This document shows positions 18,400-26,146 of a stretch of 64,000 bases of DNA, one piece after another. The position numbers and the translations under genes were made by a program. Under the pieces are notes generated by a model, which was given only the letters and a program-made list of their open reading frames with translations, was not told the origin of the DNA and made no database searches. The DNA lies in contig NZ_NJDE01000008.1 of NCBI RefSeq assembly GCF_002205895.1, positions 124,001-188,000 of the forward strand. Direction: 5' to 3'. The stretch's first letter is position 1, and each line of letters starts with the position of its first letter. The stretch comes from Saccharibacillus sp. O23 (lineage in GTDB: Bacteria > Bacillota > Bacilli > Paenibacillales > Paenibacillaceae).

Positions 18400-19230
18400 A
18401 TGCAAATCCTGAGGGTGCTCAACAACAACGTCATCACGTCGCTGGACGACAACGAGACCGAGATCGTCGTGATGGGCCGCGGTTTAGCCTTTCAAAAAAA
18501 GCCCGGAGACGAAATCGATACGGACAAGATCGAGAAGGTCTTTCGTCCGGAAAGCAACGATTCGTCCCGCAAATTCAAGGAACTGCTCGAACAGATTCCG
18601 ATGGAATACGTTCAGCTCACGGAGGAGATCCGCAAGCTGGCCGCCCTCATGCTGGACAAAGAATTCGGCGATTCGATCTATCTGTCGCTGACCGACCATA
18701 TTCATTTTGCCGTCGAACGCCATAACCGCGGACTCGATATCAAGAACGGTCTGCTGCTCGAGGTCAAGAGTTTGTACAAAGCCGAATATCAGGTCGGACG
18801 CTCCGCGCTCGAACTGATCAAAGACCGCCTCGGCGTGCAGCTGCCGGACGACGAAGCCGGATTTATCGCGCTTCACCTCGTCAATGCGCAGCTCGGCGAA
18901 GAAATGCCCGTCCTGATGGACATTACGAAGATTATCCAAGATATTCTCGATATCGTGCGCAAGCACTTCGGTCTGGAATACAACGAAGATTCGATCAGCT
19001 ATTACCGTTTCGTGACGCATCTGAAGTTCTTCGCGCAGCGGTTGATCAGCGGCGACCATTCCGGCAACAACTACGACAGTCTCTACGAGATCGTCAAAGC
19101 GAACTGCCCGGAAGCGTACCCGTGCACCGAATCGATCGAGGCGTATATCGCCGAGCATTACGATTACCGCCTCAACAAAGAAGAGATGCTGTACCTGACG
19201 ATCCATATCGACCGGATCGCCAAATCTTGA
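18400..19230 (+). CDS. licT: LicT/BglG-family transcription antiterminator
   Basis: The 276-residue protein has an RNA-binding CAT domain at 1-56 and two PTS-regulation domains (about 65-170 and 172-276). The four regulatory histidines fall at 100, 159, 207 and 269, the same numbers as in Bacillus subtilis LicT. Phosphorylation by the PTS transporter inactivates PRD1 and HPr phosphorylation of PRD2 activates, by analogy. The ATG at 18400 follows AAGAGGTG. The gene lies between two RAT/terminator elements: the first makes it autoregulated, the second controls the PTS gene 230 bases on. The inducer is therefore a beta-glucoside such as salicin or cellobiose (family knowledge). Confidence 0.95.
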   Translation: MQILRVLNNNVITSLDDNETEIVVMGRGLAFQKKPGDEIDTDKIEKVFRPESNDSSRKFKELLEQIPMEYVQLTEEIRKLAALMLDKEFGDSIYLSLTDHIHFAVERHNRGLDIKNGLLLEVKSLYKAEYQVGRSALELIKDRLGVQLPDDEAGFIALHLVNAQLGEEMPVLMDITKIIQDILDIVRKHFGLEYNEDSISYYRFVTHLKFFAQRLISGDHSGNNYDSLYEIVKANCPEAYPCTESIEAYIAEHYDYRLNKEEMLYLTIHIDRIAKS

Positions 19231-19288
19231 TCGACAACTGTATAGCGCGTCGGCGGCTTGAACGTTCATTCCGTCGACGCCGACACTC

Positions 19289-19375
19289 GGGATTGTTACT
19301 GCAAAGGCAAAACCCGGGCCGCTACCGAACGACACCCGGCTTCGCCGTACGTGTCTTCGAGCGCCCGGGTTTTTC
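19289..19375 (+). promoter_or_regulatory. Second RAT antiterminator and terminator before the PTS gene
   Basis: The 27 bases at 19289-19315 are identical to the first RAT. The competing terminator pairs AAAACCCGGGC (19309-19319) with GCCCGGGTTTT (19363-19373) and runs into T-rich sequence. The long loop contains smaller inverted repeats. Transcription into the transporter gene therefore also needs LicT. Confidence 0.92.
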
Positions 19376-19461
19376 GTTTTTTTCGAAAACTTGAATATCT
19401 CGCGGGAAGCGCTGTCAGCGTCTATCCCGCCCAACTCGCATAGCAGAAAGGAAGGCTGAAC

Positions 19462-21396
19462 ATGAGCAAGCAAGCACAAACAGCCCAATCCGTCCTCGAC
19501 AAAATCGGCGGAGAATCCAATGTCAAAACGATGACCCACTGCATGACGCGGCTGCGTTTCGAACTGCGCGACAACGACAAAGCGGATCGCGCCGCGCTCG
19601 AAAATACGCCGGGCGTTATGGGCACCAATATCGCCGGAACCCAGTTCCAAGTCATCATCGGCAACGACGTTCCGAAAGTCTACGAAGAAATCAATAAGAT
19701 CGCGGCGTTCGGCGGCGGTTCCGCTCAAGCGGACGAAGGTCCGAAAAAGAAAAAGAATCCGTTCTCCGCGCTGCTCGACATCATCTCCGGCATCTTCACG
19801 CCGCTGCTTCCGGCGCTTGCCGGCGCGGGTATGATCAAAGCGCTGCTGTCGGTCTCCGACGCGTTCGGATGGATGGCCGCCGACAGCAGTACTTATCAAA
19901 TTCTGAAAGTCATCGGCGACGGCACCTTCTTCTTCCTGCCGATCCTGATCGCGTTCAGCGCGGCGAAGAAATTCGGCAGCAGCATGTTTCTCGCCGCGGC
20001 GATCGCCGGGGCCGTTCTTCACCCCGAGCTGACCGCATTGTTCGGCAAAGGCGGCGCGATCACGTTCCTCGGTCTGCCCGTTACCGTCGTGACGTATTCG
20101 TCGTCCGTCATTCCGATCCTGCTCGCGATCTGGGCTTCTTCTTACGTCGAGAAGTTCTTGAACAAATTCATTCCGAGCGCGCTTAAACTGTTGTTCGTTC
20201 CGATGCTCACCCTGCTGATCATCGTGCCTGCGACTCTGGTCGCTTTCGGTCCTGTAGGCAGCCTCGTCGGTCAAGGCTTGGCCGGCGGCATCACTTGGCT
20301 GATCGATAACACCGGCATCTTCGGCGGTCTGGTACTCGGCGGCACCATGTCGCTGATCATCATGACCGGCATGCACTGGGCGCTCGTTCCGATCGCGATC
20401 TTGTCGCTCGCGGAACAGAACTACGACTATATTCTGCCGATCATGTTCGCGGCTAACTTGGGTCAAGCAGGCGCGACCTTCGGCGTGTTCCTGCGCTCGC
20501 GCAATCCGCAGTTCAAAGCATTGTCCCTGTCCACCAGCTTCTCGGCCATGATGGGCATCACCGAACCGGCGATGTACGGCGTCAACATGCGTCTCAAAAA
20601 GCCGTTCGTCGCCGGCCTGATCGGCGGCGCCGTAGGCGGCGCGATCTACGGACTGTTCCATGTCAAGATCTACGTGATGGCCGGCGGCGCGGGCCTGCCG
20701 GGCATTCCGGCCATGATCGGTCCGACCTTCGCGTACGGCATGATCGGGATGGCCGTAGCCTTCGCTGTCAGCGCCGTAGTCACGTTCGTCATGGGCTTCA
20801 AAGACATTCCGGTACCGGCTGCGGAAACGAACGCTCCGGCCGATGCGGTCGCTCCGGCAGCGGCCGAGACAGAAACGGTCGCGGCCGCTGCACCGGTTAT
20901 CGTCGAAATCCGCAATACCGCGCTGAACAGCCCGGCTACCGGCACGGTCAAAGCGCTCGCCGACGTCGACGACGTTACTTTTGCCGGCGAATACATGGGC
21001 AAAGGCATCGCGGTCGTGCCGACGGCCGGCATCATCGCCGCTCCGGCGGACGGCATCGTCAACTCGCTGGCCGTCACCAAACACGCGGTCGGCATGCAGA
21101 CGGCCGACGGCGCGGAACTGCTGATCCATGTCGGACTCAACACGGTACGCCTCAAAGGCAAACACTTCAACGTGCTGGTCGAAGAAGGCCAAGCCGTTAC
21201 GGCCGGTCAGCCTCTGCTGGCGTTCGATATTCAAGCGATCCGCGCGGCCGGTTATGATCTGACCACGCCGATGATCGTGACCAACACGCCGGAATTCGAG
21301 CGTTTCGACGCCCTCGGCAGCGGCTCGATCGAAGCCGGTCAGCCTCTGCTGAAGCTCGAAGTCGCCAAGGCTCCTTTGGCCGCTCTGGGCGACTGA
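19462..21396 (+). CDS. bglP: Beta-glucoside PTS permease, EIIBCA
   Basis: This 644-residue transporter takes up and phosphorylates a beta-glucoside. EIIB occupies 1-90 with the phospho-Cys in THCMTRLRF (Cys27). EIIC follows at about 105-450 with its many membrane segments. After an Ala/Pro/Glu-rich linker (about 450-480) comes EIIA, with the paired histidines at 541 and 556, spaced 15 as in IIA-Glc (His556 in LLIHVGL is the phospho-acceptor). The ATG follows GAAAGGAAGG. It sits behind the second RAT in the licT locus, which marks the beta-glucoside class. No 6-phospho-beta-glucosidase gene follows; it must be encoded elsewhere. Confidence 0.93.
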   Translation: MSKQAQTAQSVLDKIGGESNVKTMTHCMTRLRFELRDNDKADRAALENTPGVMGTNIAGTQFQVIIGNDVPKVYEEINKIAAFGGGSAQADEGPKKKKNPFSALLDIISGIFTPLLPALAGAGMIKALLSVSDAFGWMAADSSTYQILKVIGDGTFFFLPILIAFSAAKKFGSSMFLAAAIAGAVLHPELTALFGKGGAITFLGLPVTVVTYSSSVIPILLAIWASSYVEKFLNKFIPSALKLLFVPMLTLLIIVPATLVAFGPVGSLVGQGLAGGITWLIDNTGIFGGLVLGGTMSLIIMTGMHWALVPIAILSLAEQNYDYILPIMFAANLGQAGATFGVFLRSRNPQFKALSLSTSFSAMMGITEPAMYGVNMRLKKPFVAGLIGGAVGGAIYGLFHVKIYVMAGGAGLPGIPAMIGPTFAYGMIGMAVAFAVSAVVTFVMGFKDIPVPAAETNAPADAVAPAAAETETVAAAAPVIVEIRNTALNSPATGTVKALADVDDVTFAGEYMGKGIAVVPTAGIIAAPADGIVNSLAVTKHAVGMQTADGAELLIHVGLNTVRLKGKHFNVLVEEGQAVTAGQPLLAFDIQAIRAAGYDLTTPMIVTNTPEFERFDALGSGSIEAGQPLLKLEVAKAPLAALGD

Positions 21397-21446
21397 TTAA
21401 GCGATCCGCCCTTTGTCCGGCTCCCGCCGCCGCGCAAAGGATATGC

Positions 21447-21491
21447 ACTCCCGTTCCGCCTTTTTCCGAGGCGGGGCGGGAGTTTTTTATT
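21447..21491 (+). terminator. Terminator of the PTS gene
   Basis: ACTCCCG-TT-CCGCC pairs with GGCGG-GG-CGGGAGT, and the stem is followed by TTTTTT. Confidence 0.88.
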
Positions 21492-21516
21492 AGGATGGGT
21501 ACGCGAAGAGAATCCG

Positions 21517-21555
21517 CAAAAAAACAGGCAGCCCCTATCGAAGGAGCTGCCTGTT
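21517..21555 (-). terminator. Terminator of the stalk-domain gene
   Basis: AACAGGCAGC and GCTGCCTGTT form a 10-base stem. On the minus strand it is followed by seven T, about 35 bases past the stop at 21591. Confidence 0.85.
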
Positions 21556-21590
21556 CGCTATACATGGAATCCTATAGCGGCAAAACCGAT

Positions 21591-22085
21591 TTAATTGATC
21601 GAATCGCCGACCCACAGCGTTTTGGTCGTGTTATCCCATTTTACCGTTTCGCCCAAGCCTTTGAGGATCACGGTGACCGGAACGCGCATCACGCCGCGTT
21701 TGAACGTCGGCGAACCTTCCAGTTTCATGGCTTTGCCGTTTACCCAAGCCATGTTGCTGTCCGCGGTTACTTTGACCATCTTGTCTCCGAGCATGTACGT
21801 ATAGCTCTTGGTCTTGGAATCCCAAGTGATCTTCAGCCCGTCGATACCCAGCTGCTTCATCACGTCGGATGTCGCGTACAGCGTGTTCTTGATAAAGAAC
21901 GGATAAGCGCTCGGCTTAACCAGACCGTCATTGCCGTAGATGGTCGCGGCCGGTGCGGATGCAGGCGTCGTCGCGGCAGGCATAGCGGCCGGAGCAGCCG
22001 GAGTCGTAACGGCTGGAGCTGCCTGAGCGGCAGAAGCACCAAGAACAGCGGAACCGAGCAGCGAAGCGATCAAGATTTTTTTCAT
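21591..22085 (-). CDS. Secreted copper-amine-oxidase-N-like (stalk domain) protein
   Basis: The 164-residue protein begins with a signal peptide (MKKILIASLLGSAVLGASA, cleavage likely after AQA), then an Ala/Pro/Thr-rich linker of about 35 residues. It ends with a domain of the copper-amine-oxidase N-terminal (stalk) type, with repeated beta motifs such as VNGKAMKLEGSP and VPVTVILKGLG. Such domains are abundant in Paenibacillaceae surface proteins; no enzyme activity or copper ligand set is visible here. The ATG at 22085 lies 9 bases after GGAGG, and an upstream in-frame ATG at 22136 is rejected. It is monocistronic with its own terminator. Confidence 0.82.
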   Translation of the reverse strand: MKKILIASLLGSAVLGASAAQAAPAVTTPAAPAAMPAATTPASAPAATIYGNDGLVKPSAYPFFIKNTLYATSDVMKQLGIDGLKITWDSKTKSYTYMLGDKMVKVTADSNMAWVNGKAMKLEGSPTFKRGVMRVPVTVILKGLGETVKWDNTTKTLWVGDSIN

Positions 22086-22293
22086 GGGGAAATGTCCTCC
22101 TTCAAGGATACAAGTTGAGATGAGTTTAAAAAACACCCTACTACTCTATATATATAAACCTTCCGATGACCAATTTAGTTGCAGTTCTGATACACTTCGG
22201 GAAAAGTTTCGTGATGATTTTTACAAAGCCGCGCCGGGCCTGGCTCGACCGGAGCAAAGTTGGGAAAAAGGCGATCAGCCAAAAAGCGCGACC

Positions 22294-22482
22294 CACGTTG
22301 CCTTTTCTGCAATGTAGACCGCACTATCGGCTGACATTTCGAGGTTACGTTGACGAAAAAGCAACGTAGACGCCGAAATCGAGGATATTTCGAGGAGTTA
22401 AGTTTTCTACGCTGCTTTTTAAGCAACGTAAGGCAGATGATCGGCAGAAAAGCGCGCTCTACGTTGCTTAAAAGGCAATGCA
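22294..22482. repeat. Four-palindrome intergenic element, copy 2 (ACGTTGC family)
   Basis: Four imperfect palindromes with arms ACGTTGC and GCAACGT (variants ACGCTGC, GCAATGT) are centred at about 22305, 22357, 22419 and 22471, spaced 52, 62 and 52 bases. The third has TTTTTAA in its centre and the fourth TTAAAAG. The arms are unrelated to the CTAACGGA family, but the order and spacing are the same short-long-short type. The element fills most of the gap 22086-22548, which otherwise shows nothing recognisable. Confidence 0.8.
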
Positions 22483-22548
22483 GGGTGCAATATCGATTGT
22501 AGCGAAGACGTTAGCCTGCCGATCCTTCCTCGGCAGCCAGAGGATCGC

Positions 22549-23793
22549 TCATCCGAGCGATCCTTTCGGCGTCTGCTCAAACGATCCCGCCGCCGCCCAG
22601 CGCACCGCTTCGCGCCGGCTCCCGTATCCGCCGAGCAGCAGCTCGACCGCCGCTTCGCCCATTCCGCGTTTGTCGACGCGGACGGTGGCGGATACGCCGG
22701 AACCGGCTTCTGACGCCTGCTCCAAGCCGTCGAAACCGACGACCTCCGCTTGTTCCGCCGCGGAGCCGCCCAGCGCGCGAAGGCGGCGGATCAGCAGCAA
22801 CGCCAAACGGTCGTTGCCGCAGAAGAACGCGGTCGGCAGCAGTTCCGCCGCCTCGGCCTTCCGCTCTATCGCTTCTGCTTCGCCTTCTGCCGCTCCAGCC
22901 TTCCGCTCCGCCGTCTTGGCTTCGTTTGCCGCCGCGTCCTCATCCCGCTCTATCTCTTCCGCTTCGCTTCCCGCCATGCGGCCGCGGCCTTTCCGCTTCA
23001 CCGCCTCTGCGCCGCTGTCCGCCTTCGCTCCGCTGCTCGCCCCGAAGCCCATCCGCGCCAGAAACTCGCCGATCTCCCGCTCGTTTTCGTCCATATCGAA
23101 ATCGCTCGCTTCCAGCAGCGTATGCCGCTGGTCGATCGGCAGCCCAGCTTCGCGCATCGCGCGCCAATAGCCGAACCAGCGCTCTTCGTGGCTCGTCGTC
23201 AGATTGGCCGGCCCGATAAAGCCGATCTGCCGATGCCCCCGCCCGATCAGCCAACGCACCGCCGCTTCCGCGCCTTCGGTATTCGCCGACACCGCCGCCG
23301 CGCAGGGCAGATCGCGATAATACGAATCGAGCATGACGAGCGGCACGCCGCTCTCCCAGACTTTGCGCGCATACGGCTTGGCGACGATGCCGAACAGGAT
23401 CACGCCGATATGCTCCACGTCTTCGAATACGCCCGGCAGGATCAATCCTTCTTCCATCTCCCGGTCGATCCGCGCGATGACGGCGTTGCAGCCTTTGGCC
23501 CGGATGCTTTCTTCCAAGCTCCACAGCATATCGTGGAAAAAGCGGAAGTGTTCGTCGTCCGCGTAGCTGACGACCCGTTCGGGCACCAGCACCAATACGT
23601 TCCGGCTTGCGCGGCCCGCCCGGCCGTCGGCGCCGGAAGGGTCGTAGCCCACCTCTTTCGCCGCCGCCAGCACCGATCGCCGCACCTCCTCGCTCACGCC
23701 TTTTTTGCCCGACAAAGCCAGAGATACCGCATTCTTCGAGATGCCCAGCCGGTCCGCGACCGTCTGCATCGAGATTTTCTTGGGTCTTGCCAT
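22549..23793 (-). CDS. LacI/GalR-family regulator with an acidic insert in the effector domain
   Basis: The 414-residue protein has a LacI helix-turn-helix at residues 5-50 (TVADRLGISKNAVSLALSGK) and the usual two-lobed effector domain. About 65 extra residues (roughly 251-317), made almost only of Ala, Glu, Lys, Arg and Gly, sit between the NEREIGEFLARMGF helix and the FFCGNDRLAL strand. Normal relatives are about 340 residues. The insert lies in a surface loop, so folding is probably kept. The ATG at 23793 follows GGAGG at 7 bases. The gene is divergent from a ROK kinase-manA pair, which it probably represses. Confidence 0.88.
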   Translation of the reverse strand: MARPKKISMQTVADRLGISKNAVSLALSGKKGVSEEVRRSVLAAAKEVGYDPSGADGRAGRASRNVLVLVPERVVSYADDEHFRFFHDMLWSLEESIRAKGCNAVIARIDREMEEGLILPGVFEDVEHIGVILFGIVAKPYARKVWESGVPLVMLDSYYRDLPCAAAVSANTEGAEAAVRWLIGRGHRQIGFIGPANLTTSHEERWFGYWRAMREAGLPIDQRHTLLEASDFDMDENEREIGEFLARMGFGASSGAKADSGAEAVKRKGRGRMAGSEAEEIERDEDAAANEAKTAERKAGAAEGEAEAIERKAEAAELLPTAFFCGNDRLALLLIRRLRALGGSAAEQAEVVGFDGLEQASEAGSGVSATVRVDKRGMGEAAVELLLGGYGSRREAVRWAAAGSFEQTPKGSLG

Positions 23794-23861
23794 CGCCAAC
23801 GCCTCCTTGATCTGAAACAAAAACGCTATTCGTCCGCATCGGGATATGATATGCTGATCCC

Positions 23862-23903
23862 ATGTTACTTTACAGAAAAACATTTAGTCAAGTTTTGTAA
23901 AGT
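23862..23903. promoter_or_regulatory. Divergent promoter and operator between the LacI gene and the ROK-manA operon
   Basis: ACTTTACA (23867-23874) and TGTAAAGT (23896-23903) are perfect inverted arms with centres 29 bases apart, close to three DNA turns. On the minus strand TTGACT (23891-23886), 18 bases and TAACAT (23867-23862) form a promoter for the regulator between these arms. One repressor controlling both directions is inferred. Confidence 0.55.
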
Positions 23904-23918
23904 CAAGGAGGAGCAATC

Positions 23919-24821
23919 ATGATCGCTATCGGAATCGATATCGGAGGCACCAAAATCGCGGTAGGGCTTGTCGACGAGCACGGAAACGTAATCTCGCAGC
24001 AGTCGCTCAAGACCGATCCGTCCAAAACGCCCACGGCTTTGATCGCGGAGACGGCGGCTGCCGTTAACGCGCTGCTGGATACGAGCGGCATCGCGCCGGA
24101 AGACGTCAAAGGCATCGGAGTCGGGGCGCCGGGACCGCTGGACGCCAAACACGGCCGACTCGATAGCCCGCCCAATCTGCCGGCTTGGCACGGATTCGGC
24201 GTCGTCGAAGAGTTGAAGAAACATTTCGGGGCTTGGCCGGTGCATTTCCAGAACGACGCGACGGCGGCGGCATTGGCGGAAAAATGGCTGGGCGCGGCGA
24301 AGGAAGCGGACAACTTCGTGTTTATCACGGTGAGCACGGGCATCGGAGCGGGCATCTATATGCACGGACGGCTGATCACGGGCGCTTCCGGCAACGCGGG
24401 CGACGTGGGCTTTATCATGGTCGAACCGGGCGCGGCGGGAACCGAAGGGTATTGGGAACAGGTCGCTTCGGGTACGGCCATCGCGCGTCAGGCTTCGGAA
24501 CTGCTGGGCCGTGCGGTCGGCACGAAGGAAGCGTTCGATCTGGCGGCAGGCGGCGACGCGAAGATGCGCGAGCTGATCGAAGTCACTTATCGGCGTCTCG
24601 GCATGGGCTGCGTCTCGCTGATCAACACGCTCGATCCCGAGATGCTGGTGATCGGCGGCGGCGTATCGCAGATCGGCGAACCGCTGTTCGACGCGATCCG
24701 CGCTTACGTCTCGCGGCATGCGCTGAGTCCGGCAGGACGCCGCACGGCGATCGTTCCGGCGGCGCTCAGCCAGAATGCCGGGCTGATCGGCGCGGCTTCG
24801 CTGGTGCATCAAGCGTACTGA
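23919..24821 (+). CDS. ROK-family sugar kinase
   Basis: The 300-residue kinase has the phosphate loop GIDIGGTK at the N-terminus, the catalytic Asp in FQNDATAAAL, and the second phosphate motif near STGIGAGI. It would use ATP to phosphorylate a hexose such as glucose, fructose or mannose at C6. The usual ROK zinc motif CxCGxxGC is absent; in its place stands EPGAAGTEGYWE, with no Cys. The ATG follows AAGGAGGAG. It forms an operon with manA 150 bases downstream, so fructose or mannose is the likely substrate, by inference. Confidence 0.88.
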   Translation: MIAIGIDIGGTKIAVGLVDEHGNVISQQSLKTDPSKTPTALIAETAAAVNALLDTSGIAPEDVKGIGVGAPGPLDAKHGRLDSPPNLPAWHGFGVVEELKKHFGAWPVHFQNDATAAALAEKWLGAAKEADNFVFITVSTGIGAGIYMHGRLITGASGNAGDVGFIMVEPGAAGTEGYWEQVASGTAIARQASELLGRAVGTKEAFDLAAGGDAKMRELIEVTYRRLGMGCVSLINTLDPEMLVIGGGVSQIGEPLFDAIRAYVSRHALSPAGRRTAIVPAALSQNAGLIGAASLVHQAY

Positions 24822-24972
24822 TCCAGCGAACGGCGGCGGGCGACGAGCGCATGAAGGAACGTATAAAATCCGGCGTCTGACCGCCCGCTCGCCGGGTAAT
24901 AAGGAAGCAGGGCTCGGACCTTCCGGCCGGCTTGCAGACAAGAGAATCGAATACCCAAAGGAGCGCGAGAAC

Positions 24973-25920
24973 ATGAACCAACCTCTTTTCCTCACCCCCG
25001 TTTTCCAAGAACGGATCTGGGGCGGCACCAAACTGAATACGCTGTTCGGCTACGAAATTCCCAACGACAAGACCGGCGAATGCTGGGCGGTGTCGGGACA
25101 TAAGAACGGGCAAAGCGTCGTACATAACGGCCCTTACGCGGGCACCAAACTGGGCGATCTGTGGAACGAGCATCCCGAGTTGTTCGGCGATTCGGAGTCG
25201 GACGTTTTCCCGCTGCTGACCAAGATTCTCGACGCTTCGGACGATCTGTCGGTGCAGGTGCATCCGGACGACGCTTACGCGCGCGAATTCGAGAACGGCG
25301 AACTGGGCAAAACGGAATGCTGGTACATCGTCGCCGCCGAGCCTGGCGCTTCCATCGTCTACGGCCATAACGCGCAGTCCCACGAAGAACTGCGTTCGAT
25401 GATCGAAGCCGGCCAATGGGACGAGCTGCTGACGAAGATCGAAGTGAAAGCGGGCGATTTCTTCTACGTGCCGAGCGGGACCATTCATGCTTTGGGCGCG
25501 GGCATCGTCGTGCTGGAGACGCAGCAGAGTTCCGACACCACGTACCGCGTCTACGATTACGATCGCAAAGACGCGAACGGCCAAGGCCGCGAGCTGCATC
25601 TGGAAAAAGCGATCGAAGTAACCACCGTTCCTCAGTCTTACAGCGGCGGCGCTTACGAGACGGATCGGCTGGACGGCATTACGATCACCAAATTCGTCTC
25701 GAACGAGTTCTTCACCGTGCAGAAATGGGAAGTCGACGGCGAAGCCCGTTTCGACGCGCGCGAACGGTATACGATCGTCAGCATCTTGGACGGCGAAGGC
25801 ACGCTTCAAGGCGGCGACGGCGAATACCCGCTGCGCAAAGGCGACCATTTCATCCTCCCTGCCGGCTTCGGTCCTTATACGATCGACGGAAAATTGACCA
25901 CGATCACGTCGTGGGAATAA
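24973..25920 (+). CDS. manA: Mannose-6-phosphate isomerase, class I
   Basis: The 315-residue enzyme interconverts mannose-6-phosphate and fructose-6-phosphate in the cytoplasm. It is of the short Firmicutes type with one cupin core and a C-terminal beta-barrel. The zinc-site motif SVQVHPDD lies near residue 94, the Glu follows in GKTECWYI near 116, and a further ligand His lies in GTIHALGAG near 172. The ATG follows AAAGGAG. Together with the ROK kinase upstream it makes a route from free mannose to fructose-6-phosphate, which fits the beta-mannosidase locus earlier in the window. A terminator follows. Confidence 0.95.
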   Translation: MNQPLFLTPVFQERIWGGTKLNTLFGYEIPNDKTGECWAVSGHKNGQSVVHNGPYAGTKLGDLWNEHPELFGDSESDVFPLLTKILDASDDLSVQVHPDDAYAREFENGELGKTECWYIVAAEPGASIVYGHNAQSHEELRSMIEAGQWDELLTKIEVKAGDFFYVPSGTIHALGAGIVVLETQQSSDTTYRVYDYDRKDANGQGRELHLEKAIEVTTVPQSYSGGAYETDRLDGITITKFVSNEFFTVQKWEVDGEARFDARERYTIVSILDGEGTLQGGDGEYPLRKGDHFILPAGFGPYTIDGKLTTITSWE

Positions 25921-25963
25921 CGAATCGGACGGCTCGCTTCTAAAATGAACGTTTTTTTCTGAT

Positions 25964-26002
25964 AACCGCTTTTCGGCGCCGATGCCGGGAAGCGGTTTTT
26001 GC
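25964..26002 (+). terminator. Terminator of the ROK-manA operon
   Basis: AACCGCTT-TT-CGGC pairs with GCCG-GG-AAGCGGTT and is followed by TTTG. Confidence 0.8.
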
Positions 26003-26146
26003 GTTCGAATTTCGGTTATGTGCCTTTTTCGGCGAAACCTTTTATTTCCTGTTTGCGTATTAGCAAGGCAGCGGGCTTATTGCGCTCTGACGATCTCGGT
26101 TTCGGTCGATGCCCGATTTATTTTATTTTTCGAGGAGGATCTCCAA

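Noticed and set aside
18484-21234. 916-codon minus-strand frame opposite licT and the PTS gene
   Set aside because: It spans two well-supported plus-strand genes, including an RAT/terminator, and has no ribosome site or recognisable domain.
22294-22482. Four palindromes considered as CRISPR or as a set of terminators
   Set aside because: Spacing alternates short-long-short, there are only four units, and no T runs follow consistently; the element is between genes on one strand without need for four terminators.
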